Source of the DNA: Eleusine coracana subsp. coracana
Lineage: Eukaryota; Streptophyta; Magnoliopsida; Poales; Poaceae
Assembly (NCBI GenBank): GCA_032690845.1
Contig: CM064423.1
Coordinates: 30,960,044-31,024,043 of the forward strand
DNA: 64,000 bases
Direction: 5' to 3'
This document shows positions 43,291-53,978 of the stretch, piece by piece (positions within the stretch are counted from its first letter, which is position 1; the number at the start of each line of letters is the position of its first letter). Below the pieces are notes generated by a model, which was given only the letters and a program-made list of their open reading frames with translations, had not been told where the DNA came from and did not search any database. Both the position numbers and the translations under genes were made by a program.

Positions 43291-44839
43291 TGTTGACTTT
43301 TGCTAAGCCATATTAATAAATCATTCCCGGCACGGGGCCAGAAACGGTTCACTAATATGTCCCAGAGTCAAGTAGGTAAAATCCGCAAGCGCACGGAGAA
43401 TACCGCTGTAGCATTTTACCCGGAAGTATTCAGGGTATCGTATTTGTTTATCCCAAAGGAAGGTTATGATCAAGAAGCGTTACTAACATATAAGATCATG
43501 TTAACAATTAGCAAGGATATCTAACCAAGACAGGCGGGTACATGATAATAACCGGGTAGTGTGACACACACAGAAGATTCCTACTAAATAAATAAAGTCT
43601 AGTGGAGGAAAGACTAGGCTAAGCTACTCCTACTATACATTCATATACAGTTGCATAGCCTAAGTAGAATACATACAGACCCACACTCAGGTTCAGCAGT
43701 CAATAGTATAGCACTTCAGGCACGGACTTACCCCTGCATCCACAGGCGACTTCCGCCAAGAGCCTACGCACTAGCCTAGCGGGGAGGATTTCAAAGGACG
43801 GACAGGGCTGTCACCACCTGCCGCCTACCTCAACAAACCAGTAGACTAACGATTAATTGATGCAAATCAGTCACCCAAGTACCATACTTGCATGACCAAA
43901 GAGCACTCTGCCCCTCCGCGATTACTATTAACGAGGCAGAGCTACCGTATGAATACGATCACCAAACCCATGCTATACTTTATCAGCTAAAACTAAGCAT
44001 AGAGACTATAACATATAAACTAGACTATAGTGACGGTATATAACTAGCATGACAATAGTAGTATAATAAATATAAACTACTATCACACAAGTAGACTATA
44101 CTATCACATATATGGATCACAATATCAAACAAGAAACTCATGACCCAAGCACAACTATATAGAAAATATATATATATTGATAAGAGCAAAGTCTTACAAA
44201 AGGGAAAAAATACAAGAGCCATACCAATTCCAAGTGAAGACTTGGGACTAGAGAGCTCTAGACTCAGCCTAACTCCACTAAAACTCCAAGAACTACTACT
44301 AGCAAGAGAGAAATGCTTCTTATGGTGTGTGTTGAGTGTGAAGGCACACCCTCCTATTTATAGCCTCAATAGGTCGGCAAGGGAGAGTAACCGCCACGGA
44401 AGGCACCTCAAACCGCCATCAGGAGTCGTTGAGGAGCCAACACGTGGAAGCACAAAGGAATATCCCCCAGGACCAGGTCGGCCGACCTGACGGGGTCGCC
44501 CGACCTGGCCAGGGGTCCTCCTGGCCTGTGCTTTCTTGGGGAGGCTGGCAGGTGGGTCCTGAGGTCGGTTCCCGCGGTATTACAGGGAGTTACGTCGGTT
44601 AAGAGCTGAAAATGGGCCCTTCAATCCGTGTGACGTCCATGTGGCACTCTCTGATTGGTCGAAAGTGTGTTTTCTTGCCTTTTGAGGTGTTTCCTTCACA
44701 TTTCCTCCTGCATGCACAAAGTTCTCCAAGTACAAGTGGAACTATATTATTGTGATAAAGCATGCGTGTATGAAATGCCAAATTCTCCTTTATTTGAGTA
44801 TAGTTGACGGTTGAAAATGGTACTTAACAGCCGTCAACA
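43291..44839 (-). repeat. Array LTR3 (shared by bodies 2 and 3)
   Basis: 1549 bp. Shares acgattaattg with LTR2. Private change caggagtcgttgagg. TATA about 44355-44365; palindromes 44474-44489 and 44494-44505. Confidence 0.92.
44355..44505 (-). promoter_or_regulatory. LTR3 promoter: TATA box and palindrome pair
   Basis: Same arrangement as in LTR2, one perfect and one imperfect GTCGGCCGAC-type palindrome about 110 bp upstream of GCTATAAATAGG. Confidence 0.6.
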
Positions 44840-46248
44840 AACTCCCCCAAGCTTACCCTTTGCTCGTCCCGAAGCAAAGATAAACTTAAGTTGTTGATCA
44901 GGAGTTGCTACAATGTCCTACTCCTCAATAATACTATGCGCACAACAAAGTACTCTTCCTAGAATTAAATATGTTGGCACATAACTTACCCATTTACCTC
45001 GATCCATGGGGCTTTTACACCTCATTGTCTTGGGCGGTTGAGAGATAGAACAATTGCGGGGCACCAATCACTTGCTCTAGATTCCGCTATGTTATTCCGG
45101 AGGTTTTCAAAAAAATTTGAAAATAAAAACCAAGTTCCTCAAATGATTCTCTCGGATCACTCAATATGTGTATGATTCCTCACCAAGGCAAAGTGTTGCC
45201 TATAATCACCTACTTCTAAATAAGGCTTTATGTGGAGCTCAAGGTAGGGATATATGAGGCACTCATGTTCACATAATATTGCTATGTCAAAAGACCGAAT
45301 CCAAGAAAAACATCAATTCAAACAATCTTGATCAAGATGTGCAAGTGTGTGGGAGAACGGAGGAATGGTGGATGGGAAGAAATAACTCCTTTTTGAATTT
45401 TTCTTCTCTCTTTTGGAGTTTCTAGGCTATGGCTATCTTTTGCTTGCTCTCTTTTTTGAGCATTTTTTTTTCTTTTTGCATAGCCATAGTCCTAGTTTGC
45501 AATGAATACTTTGAGAGAGGAATTTTGCAATGGATATATGGAGTGTTTCTTTGGATGGATGGATGGATAGTGGCTTTCTTCCGGCGTAGAAGAATAGCTC
45601 ACGGTGGATATGGTGGATATGGTAGATGCTATCTTCTTGATTTAGAAGGATAGCTCATGGCGGTGGATGTGTGTACATGATCTTGATCAAGAAAGCATGA
45701 AACGAGTTCTACTAGGGTCACAACAATTTTGACTAAGCTCAATGTGAAACAAGCAGCATATGTGTATAGGTTTTCAAATGTAAACACTACATATAGCTGT
45801 GGTGGGAATTTCATCATTGAGGAACTTATCAATTTGTCATTTTGAAAAATAAAACTCCGGAATTCAAGCTTTACGTTGAGCAAGATCATAGCAGCCCTAT
45901 CTATCATATCATACCTCTCAACAACTTAGAACTAGAGAATGCATATGCTACCCACAAGATTCAAGTTCAAGGCAAGATTTACCAACAAACCTAACTCTTG
46001 AGAGAGTACTAAGTTGTAAACTAGCATTAGAGAGGAATAAAGGACAGAGCAACTATTCATCATCTCAACATAGGAAAATTATACACATTCATACCGCGCA
46101 TGAAAAAGGGAAATATTTTTGTTCTTTTTATGTTTTGCAAATTTTTATGGTTTTCAGATTTTATAATTAGCAAATGCAAGAAATAAAGGGAAGGGGAAAA
46201 ATACAAGTTACCGTGAGAAGGGGGGTCCTCCCCCAAGCTTGTTCTTGC
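44840..46248 (-). other. Array body 3: 3' non-coding region with two polypurine tracts
   Basis: Uninterrupted copy of the 18590-19997 region. Terminal PPT at 44840-44854 and internal copy at about 46228-46240. Shares body 2 variants (gcctataatcacc, gctatgtcaaaag, aatactttgagag). Confidence 0.75.
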
Positions 46249-47319
46249 TCATATCTGCTGGTTCGGGTCGTAGCCTTGGGAGCGGAAGAAGGCATCCCAA
46301 TTGCTCTGATTCTGAGCCATCATCGCGTTCAGCTGGCGGAATTGGTTGTCGCTGAAATTCTGCCATTGCTGGTTGTCGGCGACATGTTGCGTGAGAGTTT
46401 GTTGCATGCTCTCGGTGCGCAAATCAATGTCGTTCACCCTCCTTGTCAACTCGGCCATCCCATAGTTGAGTTCACGGAACCCACGGGATGAGAATGACCG
46501 AGTGGCAAAGGATGGCGGTCCGCTTGAATTTGATGACGTCTGCATGGGGTAATCGTACTGAGATTCCCATGCTCCGGCCTGCCATGTTGATGCACCCGCC
46601 TCGTCCTGTGGCGGGGGCTGCTCCCATACCGGATCTCCGGTCGGAGTGTGAAACTCCGGTGTAGGCTCCATATGCCTACGGGAACGTGTCGGTCGCCCTG
46701 AAACACTATGCCTGCGAACTTCTCCCACTGGCTCAAGTGGGAGGGTTAGTGCCCGACGAAGACCCGGGTTAGGTAACGGGAATTCATTTGTATACCCGGG
46801 AAAGTGATAGATCAAGGTATTATTTGGACCATGTTTCAAAGTATGTCCTTGCACAAAATAGTCCTCGCCTAGAAATTCTCTATCTACCGTCAAATATTCA
46901 ACATGAACATTCTCAAGCAGACCACACTGCCGCGCAATGCGAGTAACTAAAGAGGTGCACTCAATTGGTCCTGTCAACTTTATATTGTCTAACCATTGAT
47001 CAATCATGCATTCCGCGGGTGACACCCTAATTTTCTTAACCATGGCATAAAGTATTTTCAATTCATCTTGCCGGACAACCCTAATGTCACCTCGAGGAAA
47101 CAAGGTCATAGCCAACCACACATGCATAAATCTAAGTGTAGGATTATGGATGGCACTTGTTCTAGGCTTGGGACCCCACTCGTTTCCGGAAATCTTTTTC
47201 CAAAAACTTTCTTTATGGAACCCCTTTAGCGCTTTATCTAAGTCTAGCCTACATTTAGGATTTAGACCTAGCATAGCATGAAGATCACCCCATGTGACCA
47301 AGCGCTCTTGCCCAAACAA
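46249..47319 (-). CDS. Array body 3 ORF2, C-terminal frame
   Basis: Third copy of the 356-residue frame. It has RIARQCG instead of RIAQQCG and otherwise follows body 2 (GEVRRHS, VNDIDL). Same frame relation to the N-terminal part. Confidence 0.65.
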   Translation of the reverse strand: MFGQERLVTWGDLHAMLGLNPKCRLDLDKALKGFHKESFWKKISGNEWGPKPRTSAIHNPTLRFMHVWLAMTLFPRGDIRVVRQDELKILYAMVKKIRVSPAECMIDQWLDNIKLTGPIECTSLVTRIARQCGLLENVHVEYLTVDREFLGEDYFVQGHTLKHGPNNTLIYHFPGYTNEFPLPNPGLRRALTLPLEPVGEVRRHSVSGRPTRSRRHMEPTPEFHTPTGDPVWEQPPPQDEAGASTWQAGAWESQYDYPMQTSSNSSGPPSFATRSFSSRGFRELNYGMAELTRRVNDIDLRTESMQQTLTQHVADNQQWQNFSDNQFRQLNAMMAQNQSNWDAFFRSQGYDPNQQI

Positions 47320-47726
47320 GCGAAAGGAAATGCCTTCATCATACTTTCTAAGGGTGCATAAAACTGCATAGTAAGCAAACGAGAACTCGGCTCATCTACT
47401 TCTACGAAACTTAGCCAACCCATAGTGCGAAAAATAGAGGCAAATTCTTCTCTCATACCTATTTTCTCGAGGAAGTCCGGATCGAAGCGTCGGGTGTGGG
47501 CGAATGGCCGTTCTCTCATGAGCGCGATGGCTTGGCCCTCGCGGTCGTCCTTGATGTCGAGATGCTCCTCGGTGATGAGCAAGGCCGGCCTTTCCTCCGG
47601 AATTTCAGCTTCGGGGTCACCATGCCCCGGACTTGGTGTGAGCTCGACGGAGGATGCTTGACTCGTGCTTGCACGAGTGCTTTTTCTCCGCTTGATTCCG
47701 GCGACTTGCTTCATTCGGTTGAACAT
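47268..47726 (-). CDS. Array body 3 ORF2, N-terminal frame
   Basis: Copy of 21017-21475 with ATG 47726. Variants MGWLSFVEV and DEPSSRLL. Shift site MMKAFPF. Confidence 0.65.
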   Translation of the reverse strand: MFNRMKQVAGIKRRKSTRASTSQASSVELTPSPGHGDPEAEIPEERPALLITEEHLDIKDDREGQAIALMRERPFAHTRRFDPDFLEKIGMREEFASIFRTMGWLSFVEVDEPSSRLLTMQFYAPLESMMKAFPFACLGKSAWSHGVIFMLC

Positions 47727-48004
47727 GGCTGCACACAAGAACAAACACAAGACAAGAACAAAAACAAGATCGAACAAGTGTTCGGGTGAGTGTTAGTGAA
47801 AACGACAAACCCGAGCTTCTCCGAAATTGGTTTTCTTCTCACAACAACTTGCAAATGCACTAAAACAGAGGGGAAATATTTTTTTTTTGGGTTTTTGGGG
47901 CTGTAGTAAAGTTGAAGAACACGAAATTTTGGGAGAGCAACAAGTGAGCAAAGGAGGGGAGTGAAAGATGAGCTTGGAATGGTGAAGCTCCTCCTCCTGG
48001 GCGG

Positions 48005-48136
48005 TTTTTATAGCCAAGGAAGCAAGATGGCCGTTAGAAAGGGACAGAGCAACGGCCATATAGCCGTTGGGAGAAAGGAGCACAGGAAAAGGTGGGGCCA
48101 GGGGGTCGGCCGACCCCACCAGGTCGGCCGACCTGG
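48005..48136 (-). promoter_or_regulatory. Internal promoter of ORF2, body 3
   Basis: TATA box at 48005-48015 and palindromes at 48102-48136, unchanged from bodies 1 and 2. Confidence 0.6.
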
Positions 48137-48464
48137 CAGGTGGGCCTCCTTTCCTATGTGTTCCCCAACGGCTAGGGGATTTGCCCCCTGCTGCCTTTTT
48201 GCTCAAAAAGCTCGACAAAAAATCTTTTCAAAATGGAAAGCCCAAAAACCTATTTTCTAAATTTTCAAAAATGCAAATGAGTTTTGAAAAATTCCAAGGT
48301 GGCTAGAAAAATTCAAAAATGCAGAAATGCAGTGGTCGGGAAAAATCAAAATGTGGTGGAAAGCAAATATGCAATTAAAAGAGCAAATATGGATAACTAT
48401 CGGTTTAACCTCCCGGCGAGGACTCACCTTTTAAAGTCCGACGAGCGGGACTTTTCTCCGGCGT

Positions 48465-50966
48465 TCAGCTCGATGAAGCGTTGTCCGGTCCCGGAGATGA
48501 AGACACGGATGATGCTTCTTGTTTCACTCGCCACACCTTTTTGGTCTTTGTTGCGGTCGGTGGCTTCTCGGGCTTCGGAGGCTGCGGTTTTGCAGGCTTC
48601 ACAGCCTGTTTCTTTGCAGACCTCGGAGGTTGCTGCCTTGTGGACTTCGGAGGCTGTTGCTTAATGTGTGACCTTTGCCTCCTTGCCTTCATTAGTTGTT
48701 GCTGTGCAACCTTTTCCTTCTCAAGGAAGTTCTTCATGAATGTGATGAGGCTGTCCTTCTTTGGCGGAGTGACCTCCACTTCCTTGATGTTGCTTGGGTT
48801 CGGCCCGTACTTGATACGGATCATGTTGCACTGTTCTTTCCGTGGCCGAAAGTCAAACTTCTCCTCCTTGCCATTGATGTGGAAGCGGATTTCTCCGGCT
48901 CCTACATCGATGCGAGCATCCGCAGTGCTGAGAAATGGGCGTCCCAGGATGAGCGGTGTGCTCTTCCCGACGTCCATGTCAAGCACTACGAAGTCGACGG
49001 GGATGAAGCAATCCCGGATTTTCACCGGAATATCTTCGGCGATCCCCGCCGGATAGCGGACCGTTGAATCGGCCAGCTGCAGCTGCATCGGCGTGGGGGA
49101 TAGTGTGGTGTAGTTGAGCTTGTCGAAGATATCCTTCGGCATGACGCTCACACTTGCCCCAAGATCACATAAGGCATGGTCGAAGTTCTGTGTCCCGATC
49201 GAGCAGGTGATCGTGGGACACCCCGGATCTTTCTTCTTCTCAGGAAGCCGGTTGAGTATAGCAGCGCTACACTCTTCCGTCAGCTTGACAATTTCTGTGG
49301 TCGGTAGTGGGCGCTTGTTGCTGATAAGATCCTTGAGGTAGCGAGCGTACGTGGGTACTTGTATCGCATCCAGCAAGGGCACGTTGATGTGCAGCTTCTG
49401 GATCACCTCAACGAAGCGTGTGAACTGCTCGTCCACGGTGGGCTTCCTTCTTCTTTCAGGAAACGGCATGAGGTTCGTGTCATAAAACTCATGTGGGGCC
49501 GTTTTCCTGGGCGGCAGTTCTTCTTCTTCTGCCGGCTTCTCAGCTGATGTGTCCTTTCCTGCATGGTTAGGGTATGGCGGATCCCGAGTGGACTTACCTC
49601 CTCTCGTGGTAACCGCATTAACATTTTCTAAGGGGGTCTCGGGTTGCCCCGGGATTTTCCCCGACTCAGCAGTAGGAACAGCAGCAGCTAACTGAGCTAA
49701 TTGGGTTTCTATCATTTTATTAAAGCTCAGCTGATTCTTAAGAGCAGAGGAAACACCCTCTATCTTAGTGTGGATGCTCTCAAGAGTCCTATCAGTGGTG
49801 GCAAGCTTTTTACTGATGTTATCATTAACCTTAGCTTGACCAAGCACAAGATCTTTCAAGGAGGGCTGATTATAACCGGAATTAAAACCAGAGAAGTTGC
49901 CAGAGTTACCTCCTTGGTAGTTGGGACGTGGTGGACCCCAACTTTGACCTCCTTGTGGACGGTAGCCGTTGTTGTTGTTGTTGCCCATGAACATTGCGTC
50001 CTCACGGGTCTCAGGGCAGTCGTTGCCCGAGTGTCCCGTGTTGCCACAGACCTCGCAAGTCATACGAGCGTCTAGGGCTTTCACTTCTCCATTGGCTTGG
50101 TCGTCCATCTTCTTTATGAGAAGGTCAATCTTGGCGGCGAGCATGTCAACCTCCTTGACGGAGTGCATGCCTCGCTGGCGAGGTTGGAGGCGCTCTTCAT
50201 TCCAACCTTGGTTGGACACCATCTTCTCGATCAAATCTTTTGCCTTGCTCACAGTGAGCGAGAAGAAGGCTCCACCAGCAGCAGCGTCGAGGTGGTCGCG
50301 GGCCGACGGAGTAAGCCCGTTGTAGAAGTTCTGGATGATCAGCCAATCATCCATCCCGTGGTGGGGACATGCCAGGATGTACTCCTGGAGCCTCTCCCAT
50401 GCCTCAGGAATCGACTCCTTCGACTCCTGCTGGAAGCTTGAGATCCTTCCGCGGAGGGCATTGGTCTTGCCCAGCGGGAAGAACTTTGCAAGGAACGCAG
50501 CTGAACACTTCTCCCAAGTGTTCACAGCTTCAGGGTTTGCGTAGAACCACTGTCTCGCTCTCCCAAGGAGAGAGAACGGGAACAGTCGAAGGCGAACAGC
50601 GTCGGGGGTGACGTCCTTCATTTTGAACGTGTTGCAAATCTCCAGGAATTGCTGGAGATGAGCACTAGCGTCCTCATTGGCTTTCCCACAGAATGGGCTA
50701 GCCTGCACCATGGTGATGAGACCGGTCTTGATCTCGAAGTTCGCATCTCCCACATTGCCAGCTGGTCCCGTAGGGATGTTGGCAGCGGAGGGAGCGGAGA
50801 ACTCGCGGAGGGTCTTGTCGGCCATTTGCTCAGAGCTTGATGGTGCGGGAATGACAGGTTCGATTGGCCGAGTCTCCTTACGAGGAGGGGTGAGCCTAGC
50901 TCGTGTCCTTCTCAGGAGTGACTCAGGATCTTCAGTGAAGTTTGTCGGCAAGTCGAAACCAGTCAT
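48465..50966 (-). CDS. gag-pro: Array body 3 gag-protease polyprotein
   Basis: Intact 833-residue copy. Private changes PSAANIP and LDAAAGG. Zinc knuckle, protease Asp601 and basic tail are conserved. Confidence 0.9.
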   Translation of the reverse strand: MTGFDLPTNFTEDPESLLRRTRARLTPPRKETRPIEPVIPAPSSSEQMADKTLREFSAPSAANIPTGPAGNVGDANFEIKTGLITMVQASPFCGKANEDASAHLQQFLEICNTFKMKDVTPDAVRLRLFPFSLLGRARQWFYANPEAVNTWEKCSAAFLAKFFPLGKTNALRGRISSFQQESKESIPEAWERLQEYILACPHHGMDDWLIIQNFYNGLTPSARDHLDAAAGGAFFSLTVSKAKDLIEKMVSNQGWNEERLQPRQRGMHSVKEVDMLAAKIDLLIKKMDDQANGEVKALDARMTCEVCGNTGHSGNDCPETREDAMFMGNNNNNGYRPQGGQSWGPPRPNYQGGNSGNFSGFNSGYNQPSLKDLVLGQAKVNDNISKKLATTDRTLESIHTKIEGVSSALKNQLSFNKMIETQLAQLAAAVPTAESGKIPGQPETPLENVNAVTTRGGKSTRDPPYPNHAGKDTSAEKPAEEEELPPRKTAPHEFYDTNLMPFPERRRKPTVDEQFTRFVEVIQKLHINVPLLDAIQVPTYARYLKDLISNKRPLPTTEIVKLTEECSAAILNRLPEKKKDPGCPTITCSIGTQNFDHALCDLGASVSVMPKDIFDKLNYTTLSPTPMQLQLADSTVRYPAGIAEDIPVKIRDCFIPVDFVVLDMDVGKSTPLILGRPFLSTADARIDVGAGEIRFHINGKEEKFDFRPRKEQCNMIRIKYGPNPSNIKEVEVTPPKKDSLITFMKNFLEKEKVAQQQLMKARRQRSHIKQQPPKSTRQQPPRSAKKQAVKPAKPQPPKPEKPPTATKTKKVWRVKQEASSVSSSPGPDNASSS

Positions 50967-51086
50967 ACACTACCCTGTTTTCATACAAAATGCAGAAAAC
51001 AAAGCAAGGTTAACCTGCTTAGGAGATAGCCTTAATAATTGCAACACTACTATATACATTAGTAATTTTTCTTAAATCATACGCCT

Positions 51087-51104
51087 TCCCCAGCAACGGC
51101 GCCA
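51087..51104 (-). other. Primer binding site, body 3 (one mismatch)
   Basis: The plus strand reads tccccagcaacggcgcca, one change from the other copies (ccagcaac instead of ccggcaac). Confidence 0.85.
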
Positions 51105-51112
51105 GAAATGCT

Positions 51113-52661
51113 TGTTGACTTTTGCTAAGCCATATTAATAAATCATTCCCGGCACGGGGCCAGAAACGGTTCACTAATATGTCCCAGAGTCAAGTAGGTA
51201 AAATCCGCAAGCGCACGGAGAATACCGCTGTAGCATTTTACCCGGAAGTATTCAGGGTATCGTATTTGTTTATCCCAAAGGAAGGTTATGATCAAGAAGC
51301 GTTACTAACATATAAGATCATGTTAACAATTAGCAAGGATATCTAACCAAGACAGGCGGGTACATGATAATAACCGGGTAGTGTGACACACACAGAAGAT
51401 TCCTACTAAATAAATAAAGTCTAGTGGAGGAAAGACTAGGCTAAGCTACTCCTACTATACATTCCTATACAGTTGCATAGCCTAAGTAGAATACATACAG
51501 ACCCACACTCAGGTTCAGCAGTCAATAGTATAGCACTTCAGGCACGGACTTACCCCTGCATCCACAGGCGACTTCCGCCAAGAGCCTACGCACTAGCCTA
51601 GCGGGGAGGATTTCAAAGGACGGACAGGGCTGTCACCACCTGCCGCCTACCTCAACAAACCAGTAGACTAACGAATAATTGATGCAAATCAGTCACCCAA
51701 GTAACATACTTGCATGACCAAAGAGCACTCTGCCCCTCCGCGATTACTATTAACGAGGCAGAGCTACCGTATGAATACGATCACCAAACCCATGCTATAC
51801 TTTATCAGCTAAAACTAAGCATAGAGACTATAACATATAAACTAGACTATAGTGACGGTATATAACTAGCATGACAATAGTAGTATAATAAATATAAACT
51901 ACTATCACACAAGTAGACTATACTATCACATATATGGATCACAATATCAAACAAGAAACTCATGACCCAAGCACAACTATATAGAAAATATATATATATT
52001 GATAAGAGCAAAGTCTTACAAAAGGGAAAAGATACAAGAGCCATACCAATTCCAAGTGAAGACTTGGGACTAGAGAGCTCTAGACTCAGCCTAACTCCAC
52101 TAAAACTCCAAGAACTACTACTAGCAAGAGAGAAATGCTTCTTGTGGTGTGTGTTGAGTGTGAAGGCACACCCTCCTATTTATAGCCTCAATAGGTCGGC
52201 AAGGGAGAGTAACCGCCACGGAAGGCACCTCAAACCGCCATCAGGAGTCGCTGAGGAGCCAACACGTGGAAGCACAAAGGAATATCCCCCAGGACCAGGT
52301 CGGCCGACCTGACGGGGTCGCCCGACCTGGCCAGGGGTCCTCCTGGCCTGTGCTTTCTTGGGGAGGCTGGCAGGTGGGTCCTGAGGTCGGTTCCCGCGGT
52401 ATTACAGGGAGTTACGTCGGTTAAGAGCTGAAAATGGGCCCTTCAATCCGTGTGACGTCCATGTGGCACTCTCTGATTGGTCGAAAGTGTGTTTTCTTGC
52501 CTTTTGAGGTGTTTCCTTCACATTTCCTCCTGCATGCACAAAGTTCTCCAAGTACAAGTGGAACTATATTATTGTGATAAAGCATGCGTGTATGAAATGC
52601 CAAATTCTGCTTTATTTGAGTATAGTTGACGGTTGAAAATGGTACTTAACAGCCGTCAACA
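51113..52661 (-). repeat. Array LTR4 (terminal 5' LTR)
   Basis: 1549 bp with private variants (acgaataattg, caagtaacatac, gggaaaagatac, cttcttgtgg, aaattctgc). It is followed by the target duplication GTGCC at 52662-52666 and the resumed Athila-B integrase frame. Confidence 0.93.
52177..52327 (-). promoter_or_regulatory. LTR4 promoter: TATA box and palindrome pair
   Basis: TATA at 52177-52187 and palindromes at 52296-52311 and 52316-52327. This is the outermost 5' LTR and so the natural promoter for the whole array. Confidence 0.6.
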
Positions 52662-53122
52662 GTGCCATGATCTACAAGGAGAAAACCAAAATATGGCACG
52701 ACAAGAGGATTCAACCTAAGGAGTTCAAGGCAAGACATAAGGTACTACTTTTCAATTCCAGGGTAAAAATATTCGGACTTGGAAAGCTGAAGAGCAAGTG
52801 GGATGGACCATACACCGTTGTCGACCCATCCTATCTTGGACCAATCACTCTGCGAGATGACATAGGTAACCTTTTTAAGGTAAATGGCCATCGCTTAAAG
52901 CTTTTCTATTCTAATGAAAATTTAGATCAGGAGATAGGTGTGGTCAATTTAATTGATTTAAATATACTCTATTATCCTTTTTTGAGGTTTTTATTAGAAC
53001 CAATAGGCCTAGCCCATCTATCTGGACCTTACCCCCTACTGGCGCAACTCACCCAGGAAACAGGAGGGCAAACGGGGCCAAACCCTGTTCGGCCGAATCC
53101 CTTCATGAAGGAGAGTCAATAA
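52662..53122 (+). pseudogene. pol: Athila-B integrase, 3' part
   Basis: Resumes the frame left at 17590: after Ala it continues MIYKEKTKIWHDKRIQPKEF, then KVLLFNSRVKIFGLGKLKSKWDGPYTV, the Athila integrase C-terminal domain, and NGHRLKLFY. The open frame continues through a Pro/Gly-rich tail (TGPNPVRPNPFMKESQ) to 53122. With the stops in the 5' part the enzyme is dead. Confidence 0.85.
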
Positions 53123-53210
53123 AAACAGAGTTTTTCCACAATACAGAGCAGAACCAGAAACAAAACTCCATATTCCCCATTTGGCGTCTCCACTTTCAAG
53201 CACCTCAGCC

Positions 53211-53978
53211 ATGGCCAACAAAAGCTTGGTCCCCCACACCAGCTCCACTTCAACGTTTGACCTCGATGGAATCCCTACTCCGGCGAACCTTGCTGTCCCG
53301 GCCATTGGCATGACCATGGAGGAGGTAAAAACCATCTCTATGGCTCCAATGGCAATCCTACCGCCGGAGGAAGGCACTAGAGGGTGCAGCTCGGTGCCTG
53401 CCCGCGCAACTGCATGATCCCTCTCCCCTCGATGCACGCATTCCATGAAGGCACGTGTTCAAGGAGGACATCATCGGGCCATCCCTGAAACCTAGGGAGC
53501 AACACATGGACACATTGCACAACAAGTGTGGAGACAAGTCTACTACTTCTATGAGAAGGACAGCCTAGATGACTCCGTGTACAAGGGACGATTTCAGGTC
53601 CAAGGAGCTAGGAGAGGCCGTGGGAAGGGACCCATGCAGCATCTCACCTCTTCAGATAGGAGGGAGATGGCAGAGTCAATCGACTCCTCCCCGTCCAAAT
53701 AGAGCACGGGGGCAACCACAAGGACGGCGGGGCTGCAACAAGACAACAGGACTACGCCCCCTCACAAAGGACCAACTGTTGCCCAACTAGCACTAGACGT
53801 GGAGAATCTCCACATGGAAAACAAAGTGCTAGTTGAAAAAGTGGCGGAAGAGCGTATTAAGAGAGAGGAGATGAAGGACACCATCGACTCTCTTAAGGAA
53901 ACTATAGAGACCATCCGCCATGGCATGAGCGCTAAAATAAAGCGCATCTGTGTCAAGATAGGGAACCCAGAGTTTTAA
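53211..53978 (+). pseudogene. Athila-B env-position ORF remnant with coiled coil
   Basis: After integrase a short ORF starts at ATG 53211 (MANKSLVPHTSSTSTFDLDG) and stops near 53417. From 53526 to 53978 another frame of 151 codons is open apart from one TAG at 53700-53702. It includes YYFYEKDSLDDSVYKGRFQV and ends in a clear heptad-patterned stretch (VENLHMENKVLVEKVAEERI, then EEMKDTIDSLKETIETI). This is the place of ORF2 in the array family, whose C-terminus is also heptad-like. I infer a decayed counterpart; sequence identity is weak. Confidence 0.5.

Larger units (their letters stand above)
17591..52661 (-). mobile_element. Tandem non-autonomous Athila-type retrotransposon array (4 LTRs, 3 bodies)
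   Basis: One 35,071-bp insertion, minus strand, flanked by the direct repeat GTGCC (17586-17590 and 52662-52666) inside Athila-B integrase. The order by coordinate is LTR1 (17591-18589), body 1 (18590-24861), LTR2 (24862-26410), body 2 (26411-43290, holding a CRM insertion), LTR3 (43291-44839), body 3 (44840-51112) and LTR4 (51113-52661). Neighbouring bodies share the LTR between them and there is no target duplication at internal LTR edges. Each body has PBS, gag-PR, internal promoter, ORF2 and PPT but no RT, RNase H or integrase. The bodies are very similar over their whole length. Inference: a single insertion amplified by unequal recombination between LTRs. Confidence 0.92.
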
